Shown here piece after piece: positions 1 through 8,341 of a stretch of 64,000 nucleotides of DNA. The position numbers were made by a program, and so were the translations under genes. Position 1 is the first letter of the stretch. Each line of letters begins with the position of its first letter. The stretch is from Halothiobacillus diazotrophicus (GTDB lineage Bacteria; Pseudomonadota; Gammaproteobacteria; Halothiobacillales; Halothiobacillaceae): positions 2,604,501 through 2,668,500 of the forward strand of contig NZ_CP016027.1 in assembly GCF_001663815.1 (NCBI RefSeq), in the 5' to 3' direction. The notes beneath the pieces are model-generated. The model saw nothing but the letters and a program-made list of their open reading frames with translations, was not told the origin of the DNA and searched no databases.

Positions 1-1038
1 GCGATCGTGATCGGGGTGGTGCTCGTGATGACCGTGTTCCTGCGCCAGCCGATCGCCCGTTGGGTGGAGTTCAAATCGGTGATCCTGATCGGATCGCTGC
101 TGCTGCTGGTTGTCGTGATGATCCCGGGTATCGGTCATTCGGTGAACGGCGCCAATCGCTGGATTCCCCTGGGGCCGGTGAACATCCAGGCTTCCGAGTT
201 CGCGCGACAGGGATTCATCCTCTGGATGGCGGGTTATATCGCCACCCATACCATCAAGTTGCAGAACCGCATCACGGGCATGTTCGGCCCGGCTCTGGTG
301 ATCGGGCTCGCCAGCTTCCTGCTGCTGATGCAGCCGGATTTCGGCACGACCGCCGTACTGGCGACGACCCTGTTCGCCATGGCCTGGCTGGCGCGCGCCC
401 AGTGGCAGATGATGGTCGGTTCGACCGCGATCCTCGGTTTTCTCGGGGTCATCGTGGTGCTGTCGCAGCAATATCGGGTCGAGCGGCTGCTGTCGTTCTC
501 GAATCCCTTCGCCGATCCCTTCGGCCATGGCTATCAGCTGGCCAACGCGCTGATAGCGATCGGAACCGGTGGCGTATTCGGGCGGGGTCTGGGCGAAAGC
601 GTCCAGAAACTCTCCTATCTCCCCGAAGCGCACACGGACTTCATTTTTGCCGTACTGGCGGAAGAACTGGGGCTTGTCGGGGTCATCTGTCTGCTTGCGC
701 TCTATGGCGTGATCGTGTGGCGGGGGTTCGTCATCGCCGGCATGGCATGGCGCGAACATCAAATCGCGGGTGCGGCGCTGGCCTGGGGCATCAGTTTCTG
801 GTTCGGCATGCAGGCCCTGATCAACATGGGCGTGAACATGGGTGTCCTGCCCACCAAGGGTCTGACGCTGCCGCTCATGAGTTACGGGGGGTCGGCGATC
901 ATCGTCGCCATCATCTCTTTGGGCCTCCTGATGCGTGTGCATCACGAGGCAGCACTGGTTATGGAAATGCGGGCGTCGGTCGCATCGAGGCGCCGACAGA
1001 AAGTCACGATGGAGCAGACACAGGAGGTGTTCTCATGA
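1..1038 (+). CDS. ftsW: Peptidoglycan glycosyltransferase FtsW, 5'-truncated by window edge
   Basis: SEDS-family polytopic membrane protein that polymerises lipid II at the septum together with FtsI. The reading frame is open from base 1, so the gene begins outside the window and about 345 C-terminal residues are present. Visible family features are the NGANRWI and QPDFGT motifs, a PFADPFGHGYQ loop, the HTDFIFAVLAEELG motif and a C-terminal PLMSYGGSAI segment, set in many hydrophobic helices. The TGA stop overlaps the murG start (ATGA), consistent with translational coupling in the dcw operon. FtsW rather than RodA is chosen because murG and the fts genes follow directly. Confidence 0.95.
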   Translation, partial: AIVIGVVLVMTVFLRQPIARWVEFKSVILIGSLLLLVVVMIPGIGHSVNGANRWIPLGPVNIQASEFARQGFILWMAGYIATHTIKLQNRITGMFGPALVIGLASFLLLMQPDFGTTAVLATTLFAMAWLARAQWQMMVGSTAILGFLGVIVVLSQQYRVERLLSFSNPFADPFGHGYQLANALIAIGTGGVFGRGLGESVQKLSYLPEAHTDFIFAVLAEELGLVGVICLLALYGVIVWRGFVIAGMAWREHQIAGAALAWGISFWFGMQALINMGVNMGVLPTKGLTLPLMSYGGSAIIVAIISLGLLMRVHHEAALVMEMRASVASRRRQKVTMEQTQEVFS

Positions 1039-2168
1039 ATCCGGCGGGTGGAAAGGCGGCAACGATCTATGTCATGGCGGGGGGAACCGGGGGGCATGTC
1101 ATTCCTGCCCTGGCCGTCGCGAAACGTTTGGCCGACCAAGGGTTCGACATCCGCTGGCTGGGCACCCCGGCCGGTATCGAGGCAAAACTGGTGCCGGATG
1201 CCGGATTCGCCATCGACTGGCTGGCGATCGGTGGACTGCGTGGGAAGGGGTGGATGACTCGGTTGACCATGCCGTTCCGCTTGCTGCGGGCCGTACTGCA
1301 TGCGCGTCAGCTGTTTGCGCGCCACAAGCCGGTGCTGGTTGTGGGGATGGGGGGCTACGCGGCCGGGCCGGGCGGGTTGGCAGCGTGGTGGCTCGGCATC
1401 CCATTGATCGTGCATGAACAGAACGCCGTGGCGGGACTGACAAACCGGGTTCTGGCGCGGTTGGCCCGGGACACGTTGTCGGCCTATGTCGGCGCCTTTT
1501 CGAATCCGCCGAAGCATTTTACGGTGGTTGGCAATCCGGTTCGTCCGGACATCGTCGCTTTGCCGGCACCACGTCAGCGGTTGGCCGACCGAACCGGACC
1601 GGTCCGAATTCTGGTGTTGGGCGGAAGCCTGGGCGCCAAGGCATTGAACGAACTCGTTCCGGCGGCACTGGCGCGGATCGGTCAGTCGATTCCCCTGTCG
1701 ATCCGCCATCAGACCGGACGCCAGCATCTGGACGCAACGCAAGCGAATTACGGCCAGAGCCGTTGGGCGACTCACTGCGACTATCAGGTTTTCGATTTCA
1801 TCGAAGACATGGCGGAAGCCTATGGCTGGGCGGATTTCGTCATTGCGCGATCCGGTGCCCTGACCGTGGCCGAGATCAGCGCGGCGGGAATCGGGGCCTT
1901 GTTCGTGCCGTTTCCCCATGCCGTTGACGACCATCAGACCCGCAATGCCCAAGGGCTCGTACAGGCGGATGCCGCCTATCTCATCCAGCAACGTGATCTG
2001 ACCGTGGCCGGCATGGTCGACGTGTTGACGCCGGTTCTGGCCGATCGGGATCGGCTCCGGGAGATGGCCGTGGCCGCGCGGAGCAAGAGTTTGCCGAAGG
2101 CCACCGAGACCATCGTTCGAATTTGTATTGAAGCACTGGGGCAACCCAGGCTGGAAGGTGCCCAATGA
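1035..2168 (+). CDS. murG: UDP-GlcNAc:undecaprenyl-PP-MurNAc-pentapeptide GlcNAc transferase MurG
   Basis: Converts lipid I to lipid II on the cytoplasmic face of the inner membrane. The predicted 377 residues are close to the usual size of about 355. The N-terminal GGTGGHVIPAL loop, the MGGYAAGPGG motif, the HEQNAVAGLTNR segment and the C-terminal LGGSLGA and SGALTVAEISAAG motifs of the GT28 UDP-GlcNAc site are all visible. The ATG at 1035 overlaps the ftsW stop. An open frame continues far upstream inside ftsW, but it is only a shadow of that gene, and the family N-terminus begins here. The stop overlaps the murC start by 4 bases. Confidence 0.97.
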   Translation: MNPAGGKAATIYVMAGGTGGHVIPALAVAKRLADQGFDIRWLGTPAGIEAKLVPDAGFAIDWLAIGGLRGKGWMTRLTMPFRLLRAVLHARQLFARHKPVLVVGMGGYAAGPGGLAAWWLGIPLIVHEQNAVAGLTNRVLARLARDTLSAYVGAFSNPPKHFTVVGNPVRPDIVALPAPRQRLADRTGPVRILVLGGSLGAKALNELVPAALARIGQSIPLSIRHQTGRQHLDATQANYGQSRWATHCDYQVFDFIEDMAEAYGWADFVIARSGALTVAEISAAGIGALFVPFPHAVDDHQTRNAQGLVQADAAYLIQQRDLTVAGMVDVLTPVLADRDRLREMAVAARSKSLPKATETIVRICIEALGQPRLEGAQ

Positions 2169-3628
2169 TTAATCCGGTGATGATCGATCATCGTCCCGTC
2201 GCCGAAATCCGGATGCGTCGCGTCCGGCAACTGCACTTCGTCGGGATCGGCGGGGCGGGGATGAGTGGCATCGCCGAGGTGTTGAAGACGCTCGGATTCA
2301 CGGTGACGGGGTCCGACGTGGCCGAGTCTGCGGCCGTTGCCCGTCTGCGGGCATTGGGGATCGAAGTTTGGATCGGTCATGAGGCCGGTCATGTGACGGG
2401 TGCGGACGTCGTGGTCATTTCGACGGCCGTGAAGGTGGACAACCCGGAATTGCTGGCAGCGCGCGAGTTGCGACTGCCCATCGTCCGTCGCGCAGAAATG
2501 CTGGCCGAACTGATGCGTTTCCGCATCGGTCTGGCCGTGGCGGGCACCCATGGCAAGACGACGACGACCTCCCTGCTGGCCGCGATTCTCGCCGAGGCAG
2601 GCTGGGATCCGACCTACGTGATTGGCGGCAAGCTTCTGTCCAGCTCGTCGAATGCCCGGCTGGGGCGGGGCGAATATCTCGTGGCCGAGGCGGATGAGTC
2701 CGATGCCTCGTTCCTGCATCTCCAGCCGCATGTGGCGATCGTCACGAACATCGATGCGGATCACCTGGAAACCTATCAGGGTGATTTCGAGCGGCTGGTC
2801 GATCATTTCGTCGAATTCATGCACAACTTGCCGTTCTACGGACTGGCCGTGATCTGTGCCGACGACCCTGTGGCGGCGCGGATCGTGCCGCGTATTGGCC
2901 GGCAGGTGTTGACCTATGGCGTCGAGCAATCGGCCGACGTGCGGGCGACGAAGGTCGAGGAATCGGGGTTCTGCAGCCGGTTCACCGTCGAGGCGCCGGA
3001 TACGCCGCCGTTTGCCTGCGAACTGGCCATGCCGGGTCGGCACAACGTGCTCAATGCCCTGGCGGCCATTACAGTCGCCCATGATCTGGGTGTGCCGATC
3101 CATGCGATCCAGCAGGCCTTGAACGGTTTTCAGGGCGTGGGCCGGCGGCTGGAACGCCGGGGGCAATTGGTCATCCATGGCCATGCCTATCCGCTCATCG
3201 ATGACTACGGGCATCACCCGCGCGAGATCGAGGCGACGATCCAGGCCGTTCGGTCGGCATGGCCGGATCATCGGCTGCTGGTGATTTTCCAGCCCCATCG
3301 CTTCAGCCGGACGCGCGACCTGTTCGAGGATTTCGTTCGGGCGCTGTCCACGGTCGACCAGTTGGTGCTTCTGGACGTCTACCCGGCCGGCGAGTCGCCC
3401 ATCGCCGGCGCGGACGGTCGTAGCTTGGCCCGCGCCATCCGCAATCGCGGCGTGGTGGATCCCGTGTTCGTCACCGAAGCCGACGAGGTGCCCGGCGTGC
3501 TGCCGGACATGCTGCCGTCGACAACCGAATCCGCCGCGCCCACCCTGATCCTGACGCTGGGCGCCGGCAACGTCGGCAGTTTGCCCGCACTCTTGCTGGG
3601 CCGGTTTGCGGAGGTATCCGATGCGTGA
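2165..3628 (+). CDS. murC: UDP-N-acetylmuramate--L-alanine ligase MurC
   Basis: Cytoplasmic Mur ligase that adds L-Ala to UDP-MurNAc using ATP; 487 residues, the usual length. The N-terminal Rossmann segment HFVGIGGAGMSGIAEVL binds the UDP substrate. The ATP-binding loop GTHGKTTTTSLLA lies near residues 125-137, followed by an EADESDASF motif and NIDADHLETY. A DDYGHHPREI motif marks the C-terminal domain. The start is coupled to murG through ATGA. No murB follows between murC and ddl, which matches the Escherichia coli order. Confidence 0.97.
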   Translation: MINPVMIDHRPVAEIRMRRVRQLHFVGIGGAGMSGIAEVLKTLGFTVTGSDVAESAAVARLRALGIEVWIGHEAGHVTGADVVVISTAVKVDNPELLAARELRLPIVRRAEMLAELMRFRIGLAVAGTHGKTTTTSLLAAILAEAGWDPTYVIGGKLLSSSSNARLGRGEYLVAEADESDASFLHLQPHVAIVTNIDADHLETYQGDFERLVDHFVEFMHNLPFYGLAVICADDPVAARIVPRIGRQVLTYGVEQSADVRATKVEESGFCSRFTVEAPDTPPFACELAMPGRHNVLNALAAITVAHDLGVPIHAIQQALNGFQGVGRRLERRGQLVIHGHAYPLIDDYGHHPREIEATIQAVRSAWPDHRLLVIFQPHRFSRTRDLFEDFVRALSTVDQLVLLDVYPAGESPIAGADGRSLARAIRNRGVVDPVFVTEADEVPGVLPDMLPSTTESAAPTLILTLGAGNVGSLPALLLGRFAEVSDA

Positions 3629-4595
3629 TCCCAAAGCATTTGGTCGGGTCGTGCTGCTGATGGGCGGATGGTCCTCGGAGCGTGCGGTGTCGCTCAAGAG
3701 TGGTGCCACCGTCGAAGCGGCATTGAAGCGGGCCGGCGTGGACGTCACCGTCATCGATGTCGGCCCCGATTTTCTGGTTCCCCTGGCCGCGGCGCATGCG
3801 GAGCGGCCCTTTGATCGCGCCTTCATCATCCTGCATGGCCGCGGGGGCGAGGACGGCCGTATCCAGGCCGTACTGGAGCTGCTGGGTATTCCCTATACCG
3901 GGACTGATGTGACCGGCTCGGCCATCGGCATGGACAAGCTTGCCTGCAAGCGCATCTGGCGCGGCGAAGGGTTGCCGACCCCGCCCTGGGCGCTGGTGGA
4001 TACCATCGACGAGGCTCGGACTGCCCTGGACGACCTGGGCTTGCCGGTCATGGTGAAGCCTGTGGCGGAAGGGTCGAGCGTGGGCGTGGCGAAGGTGGAT
4101 CGCGCCGAGGATCTGCCGGCGGCATTCGAAGAGGCTCGCCGGTTCGGTCGCGTGATGATGGAGCGATTCGTGCGCGGTGGGGAGTACACCGTGGCGATCC
4201 TCGACGGTCGTCCGTTGCCGGCGATTCTGCTGGCTACGCCCCATGCCTTTTACGACTACAACGCCAAGTACCTCGCCGACGACACCGAATACCGCATTCC
4301 CTGCGGACTGGATGCAGCGGATGAAACCCACATGCAGCAGATTGCCCTGCGCGCGTTTGCGCTCATCGGCGGCTCGGGCTGGGGACGCGTGGATTTCATG
4401 CGCGATGCCGAGGGCAACTGCTGGCTGATCGAGGTGAATACCGTCCCGGGCATGACGGATCACTCGCTGGTGCCGATGGCGGCGCGTGCAGTGGGAATCG
4501 ATATCGAAACGCTGTGTCTCGAGATTCTCGCGACCGCGGGACACACCGATGCGAAGCCGGCAAGGGGTGCAGGTGATGCTTTGGGCCAGTCGTGA
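3621..4595 (+). CDS. ddl: D-alanine--D-alanine ligase
   Basis: ATP-grasp enzyme that makes D-Ala-D-Ala for the peptidoglycan stem peptide. The ATG at 3621 is chosen over an in-frame TTG at 3606 because GGAGG lies 7-11 bases upstream of it and the family N-terminus then fits (GGWSSERAVSLKSG, with the ligand-binding Glu near residue 20). Predicted length is 324 residues. The EGSSVGVAKV serine loop and the C-terminal GWGRVDFM and EVNTVPGMTDHSL metal-binding motifs are present. It overlaps the murC stop by 8 bases and runs into ftsQ with a TGATG junction. Its position between murC and ftsQ is that of ddlB. Confidence 0.95.
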   Translation: MRDPKAFGRVVLLMGGWSSERAVSLKSGATVEAALKRAGVDVTVIDVGPDFLVPLAAAHAERPFDRAFIILHGRGGEDGRIQAVLELLGIPYTGTDVTGSAIGMDKLACKRIWRGEGLPTPPWALVDTIDEARTALDDLGLPVMVKPVAEGSSVGVAKVDRAEDLPAAFEEARRFGRVMMERFVRGGEYTVAILDGRPLPAILLATPHAFYDYNAKYLADDTEYRIPCGLDAADETHMQQIALRAFALIGGSGWGRVDFMRDAEGNCWLIEVNTVPGMTDHSLVPMAARAVGIDIETLCLEILATAGHTDAKPARGAGDALGQS

Positions 4596-5422
4596 TGAGA
4601 ACGGCGCGGCGTCCGGTTCAGGCAAGGCCACGTTCGCCTTCGTTGCGCGAGCAATGGGCCGTGCTGTGGGCAGGAATCAAGCGGCTGCTGACCGTGCTGT
4701 TCACCTGGGCGATCACGCTGAGTTTGCTCGGGCTGTTTGTCCTGGCCGGCTGGGGCTTCTGGCAGAAACTTCAGGTGCCGGTCACCGAGATCCGGGTGAT
4801 CGGTGCGGGCGGGGAAGTGAGTGCGGATTGGGTTCGTTCAGAACTGAAGCCGCTGATCGGTCAGGACATCTGGCAGGTCAATTTGCCGGCGGCGCGGGCT
4901 CAGCTCTTGCGGAACACCTGGTTGACGGATGCGCGAATCCGCCGGACCTGGCCGAATGCATTGGTGGTCAGCGTGTCGATTCATCATCCGATCGCGCGCT
5001 GGCAAAGCGATCAGTTGCTCGACTCGGATGGCAACGTATTTCGTCCGACGGACCGGGTGCCGGATTCGTTGGCTCGGCTGCCGCTGCTGAGCGGCCCGGA
5101 AGGACAGCAGTGGGCGCTCTGGGAGCGGTATCTGAGTATCAAACCGGCGTTGCAGTCGGTGGGGCTCGACACCATGGGGTTGGTCGAGGATTCGCGCGGA
5201 TCGCTGGATGTGATGGTTCAGGACGGTGTCCGGATCCGTCTGGGCGTACAGCAGGTCGAGCAGCGGCTCCAGCGTTTGCTGGACGTGTATGGCAAGACGG
5301 TGGCGGGCAAGCTGAATCAGATCGTTGCCATCGACTTGCGGTACAGCAACGGATTTTCGGTGCAGTGGCGGGACGATCCGCAACCGACTGGTAAGTCGGC
5401 GGATCGCAAGAAGCAGAAATGA
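4595..5422 (+). CDS. ftsQ: Cell division protein FtsQ
   Basis: Bitopic division protein linking early and late divisome parts through FtsB and FtsL. It has a basic N-terminus, one membrane helix near residues 28-50 (hydrophobic run ending LAGWGFWQKL), then a POTRA domain starting around VTEIRVIGAGGEVSADWVR and a beta domain with FRPTDRVPDSLARLPLLSGPEGQ. Length is 275 residues. The ATG at 4595 overlaps the ddl stop. A GTG one codon earlier is possible and would add one residue. Sequence conservation in this family is low, so context (ddl-ftsQ-ftsA) supports the call strongly. Confidence 0.93.
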   Translation: MRTARRPVQARPRSPSLREQWAVLWAGIKRLLTVLFTWAITLSLLGLFVLAGWGFWQKLQVPVTEIRVIGAGGEVSADWVRSELKPLIGQDIWQVNLPAARAQLLRNTWLTDARIRRTWPNALVVSVSIHHPIARWQSDQLLDSDGNVFRPTDRVPDSLARLPLLSGPEGQQWALWERYLSIKPALQSVGLDTMGLVEDSRGSLDVMVQDGVRIRLGVQQVEQRLQRLLDVYGKTVAGKLNQIVAIDLRYSNGFSVQWRDDPQPTGKSADRKKQK

Positions 5423-5444
5423 TTGAGGGGAATGAGATAAAGCC

Positions 5445-6698
5445 ATGTGTGCAATAGCAGTACGAAAGGGAGAGCGGGACCTGGTGGTCGGCCTCGACGT
5501 CGGTACCACCAAGATCGCCGCACTGGTGGGTGAATACGATGCCGATGGACATCTCAGCCTGATCGGTTATGGCCAATCCCCAACTAACAAGGGGCTGCGC
5601 CGTGGTTCGGTGGTCGATATCGATTCCACCTCCCGGGCGATCAAGCGGGCCATCGATGCCGCCGGCGCCATGTCCAACTGCGAGATCGGTTCGGTCTGGG
5701 TCGGCGTGGCCGGCGACCATGTCATCAGCATGGACTCCAAGGGGATGACGGGCACGGCGGGGCGCGAGATCACCCAGGCCGACATCAATCAGGTCGTGCA
5801 ATCTGCCAAGGCCGTGAAGATCCCGGACGGCCAGCAGATCCTGTACTGCGAGCCGCAGGAATTCCGCATCGACGGGCAGGACGGTATCCACAAGCCCCAG
5901 GGCATGACCGGACACCGGCTCGAAGCCGACGTGCATATCGTGACCACCGCCACGAACAACGTGCAGAACATCATCAAGTGTGTGGAGCGTTGCGGGTTGG
6001 CGGTCACCGGCACGGTGCTCGATCCGATCGCAGCCGCGACGGCCGTCCTGAACGAAGACGAAAAGGAACTGGGCGTCGCCCTGATCGACATCGGCGGTGG
6101 CACGACGGATATCGCGATCTTTACGCGGGGAGCCCTGCGCTATACCACGGTGTTGCCGATTGCCGGCGAGCAGGTGACCAACGATCTCGCCTACGGATTG
6201 ACCACGCCGCCCGCGCAGGCCGAGGAAATCAAGCGTAAGTATGCCGATCTGCGCCCCCTTGACGACCGCAGTCACAGCGAGGAGATCGAGGTGCCCGGCG
6301 TAAGCGGTCGCCCACCGCGGCGGATTTCCCGCGACATGATGATGCGGATCTGCCGTCCGCGGGTGGAGGAGATCCTGTCCTATATCCAGGAAGCCATCCG
6401 TCGTTCGGGCTATCACGAAATGATCAATGCCGGTGTCGTTCTGACCGGTGGGTCGGCGGCGATGCCGGGCCTCGTGGAACTCACCGAGGACTATTTACAG
6501 ATGCCGACGCGTCTGGGGTTGCCGCAGGGAATCAGCGGCAACCACGAGGCGTTGAAAAATCCGGCCAATGCCACCGGTATTGGTTTGATCCTGCATGGTC
6601 GCAAGGCCGAGATGCAGAACGAGTTCGCCACGCCCATGGATGGGCAGGGCGAGCCCATGCTTCAGCAGCTGAAGCGGTGGTTCAAGGACCACTTTTGA
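5445..6698 (+). CDS. ftsA: Cell division protein FtsA
   Basis: Actin-like ATPase that tethers FtsZ to the membrane and recruits downstream divisome proteins. The 417 residues match the family. LVVGLDVGTTKIAALVGE (residues about 12-29) is the phosphate-1 loop, and LIDIGGGTTDIAIF and VLTGGSAAMPG are further nucleotide-site motifs. The C-terminus, LQQLKRWFKDHF, is an amphipathic membrane-targeting helix. It lies 22 bases after ftsQ, with a G-rich stretch upstream of the ATG, and 44 bases before ftsZ. Confidence 0.97.
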   Translation: MCAIAVRKGERDLVVGLDVGTTKIAALVGEYDADGHLSLIGYGQSPTNKGLRRGSVVDIDSTSRAIKRAIDAAGAMSNCEIGSVWVGVAGDHVISMDSKGMTGTAGREITQADINQVVQSAKAVKIPDGQQILYCEPQEFRIDGQDGIHKPQGMTGHRLEADVHIVTTATNNVQNIIKCVERCGLAVTGTVLDPIAAATAVLNEDEKELGVALIDIGGGTTDIAIFTRGALRYTTVLPIAGEQVTNDLAYGLTTPPAQAEEIKRKYADLRPLDDRSHSEEIEVPGVSGRPPRRISRDMMMRICRPRVEEILSYIQEAIRRSGYHEMINAGVVLTGGSAAMPGLVELTEDYLQMPTRLGLPQGISGNHEALKNPANATGIGLILHGRKAEMQNEFATPMDGQGEPMLQQLKRWFKDHF

Positions 6699-6742
6699 TT
6701 GTTTGACAGAGCCCAACCTCTCATTGTGTAGGAGACGAAATC

Positions 6743-7897
6743 ATGACCTGGAAAATGCTGGAAACCCAAGGCGAAAGCGCCAAAATCAAAGTGATCGGTG
6801 TCGGCGGCGGTGGCGGCAATGCCGTGGCCCATATGCTGTCGCGCGAACTCGAAGGTATCGAGTACATCTGTGCGAACACCGATTCGCAAGCCCTGCGCAA
6901 GAGTCAGGCACAGGCTCAGCTGCAGATCGGCGGTAACATCACGAAGGGGCTGGGCGCTGGCGCGGATCCTGAACTCGGTCGGCAGGCTGCCCTTGAGGAT
7001 CGCGAGCAGATCCAGGAAGCCATCAAGGACGCGAACATGCTGTTCATCACAACCGGCATGGGTGGTGGTACCGGTACCGGCGCAGCCCCGGTAATCGCCC
7101 AGATCGCCAAGGACATGAACATCCTGACCGTCGCCGTCGTGACCCGTCCGTTCAGCTTCGAAGGAAAGAAGCGGACCAAGACCGCGATGGAAGGCATCGA
7201 GGAACTGGAAAAGCACGTGGATTCCCTGATCGTGATTCCGAACGACAAGCTGACCGCCGTGATGGGCAAAGGCGCCTCCCTGCGCGACGCATTCTCGGCA
7301 GCCAACGAGGTGCTGTTCACCGCCGTTTCCGGCATTTCCGAACTGATCACCCGTCCCGGTGAGATCAACCTCGACTTCGCCGACGTACGCGCCATCATGA
7401 CGGAGCGGGGCACGGCGATGATGGGTACCGGTATCGGCCGTGGCGACAATCGTGCCGCTGAAGCGGCCGAGGCGGCGATCCACAGCCCGCTGCTGGACGA
7501 CATCAGCCTGACCGGGGCCGAGGGGATTCTGGTAAACGTGGCCTCCAATGGCGATCTGTCCATCGGCGAGTTCATGGAGATCGGCGAACTGGTTCAGGCG
7601 CTTGCCGGTGACGAAGCCCTGGTCAAGGTGGGTACGGCGATCGACGAAACCCTGGAAGGCGAACTGCGCGTGACCCTGGTGGCCACCGGTCTGGTTCGGC
7701 ATCCGGTCATGGTCGACGTCGATCAGCGCAAACCGCGCGTCGTGGTGCATAACGAAGCACCGCGTCAGGCGATCCCGGAAGTCGAGGCGACACAGGAACC
7801 GCTGCATCGCCAGCCCGTGGTGACGATGCGCGGCAATACCGCCGTGAATCTCGACGTGATCGACATTCCGTCCTTCCTGCGCAAGCAGGCGGACTGA
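6743..7897 (+). CDS. ftsZ: Cell division GTPase FtsZ
   Basis: Tubulin homologue that forms the Z ring. The 384 residues include VIGVGGGGGNAV near residue 20, the tubulin signature GGGTGTGAAPVIA near residue 107, and the catalytic T7 loop with NLDFADVRAIM. The extreme C-terminal peptide DIPSFLRKQAD is the conserved site bound by FtsA and ZipA. A good Shine-Dalgarno sequence (AGGAG) precedes the ATG. lpxC, which often follows ftsZ in gammaproteobacteria, is absent here, and a rho-independent terminator lies about 260 bases downstream. Confidence 0.98.
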   Translation: MTWKMLETQGESAKIKVIGVGGGGGNAVAHMLSRELEGIEYICANTDSQALRKSQAQAQLQIGGNITKGLGAGADPELGRQAALEDREQIQEAIKDANMLFITTGMGGGTGTGAAPVIAQIAKDMNILTVAVVTRPFSFEGKKRTKTAMEGIEELEKHVDSLIVIPNDKLTAVMGKGASLRDAFSAANEVLFTAVSGISELITRPGEINLDFADVRAIMTERGTAMMGTGIGRGDNRAAEAAEAAIHSPLLDDISLTGAEGILVNVASNGDLSIGEFMEIGELVQALAGDEALVKVGTAIDETLEGELRVTLVATGLVRHPVMVDVDQRKPRVVVHNEAPRQAIPEVEATQEPLHRQPVVTMRGNTAVNLDVIDIPSFLRKQAD

Positions 7898-8153
7898 TTG
7901 GGCAACAGCTCGACTTGACGAGGGCAGTCATGTCCTACGGTCGGCGCGTCTGCCCATCGACCGCGAACCTTGGGCAAGGGTGCGGGTGATGGAAATCCGT
8001 CGGAGAATGCCAGGTTTCGTCTCAACGTGGCGACCTTCGGCGTGTCCAGGCGTGTGGGCTGTTTGTCTATCGATGTTGCGTGCCGCTTCGGAGTGATGTG
8101 AGGTAGATGGTCGCCCCGGGATGGGTGATCGATGATCTGCGAGTCGCAACGAC

Positions 8154-8195
8154 AAAACCGTGCTGCAAGGTTGGGCTTGCGGCACGGTTTTTTTA
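8154..8195 (+). terminator. Rho-independent terminator of the dcw cluster
   Basis: AAAACCGTGC pairs with GCACGGTTTT around an inner GCAAG/CTTGC stem, and a T-rich tract follows on the plus strand. It is the first convincing terminator after ftsZ. The rest of 7898-8341 holds no supportable gene, only this hairpin and the one at 8288. Confidence 0.8.
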
Positions 8196-8287
8196 TTGGC
8201 AGAAATCACCTGATCGATGTCTTCGCCCCGGGCATCCAGGTCCGAGCACGGGTAATCCGTTGGTGGTATCCCGCTGTGCGCAGGCCA

Positions 8288-8314
8288 TAAAAAAACCGCC
8301 CCGAAGGGCGGTTT
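8288..8314 (-). terminator. Terminator of the FadL-family gene
   Basis: AAACCGCCC-CGAA-GGGCGGTTT hairpin preceded on the plus strand by a run of A. Read on the minus strand it is a stable stem with a UUCG-type loop followed by a T tract, 28 bases after the stop of the gene that ends at 8342. Confidence 0.85.
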
Positions 8315-8341
8315 CATCAGTTGATTCGGAACCGAATCGAA

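Noticed and set aside
60-1034. Long open frame upstream of and in phase with murG, inside ftsW
   Set aside because: It overlaps ftsW completely and the translation lacks any family pattern; MurG homology starts at 1035.
942-2165. Long antisense frame opposite murG
   Set aside because: A shadow common in GC-rich coding DNA; no ribosome site, His/Gln-rich low-quality translation.
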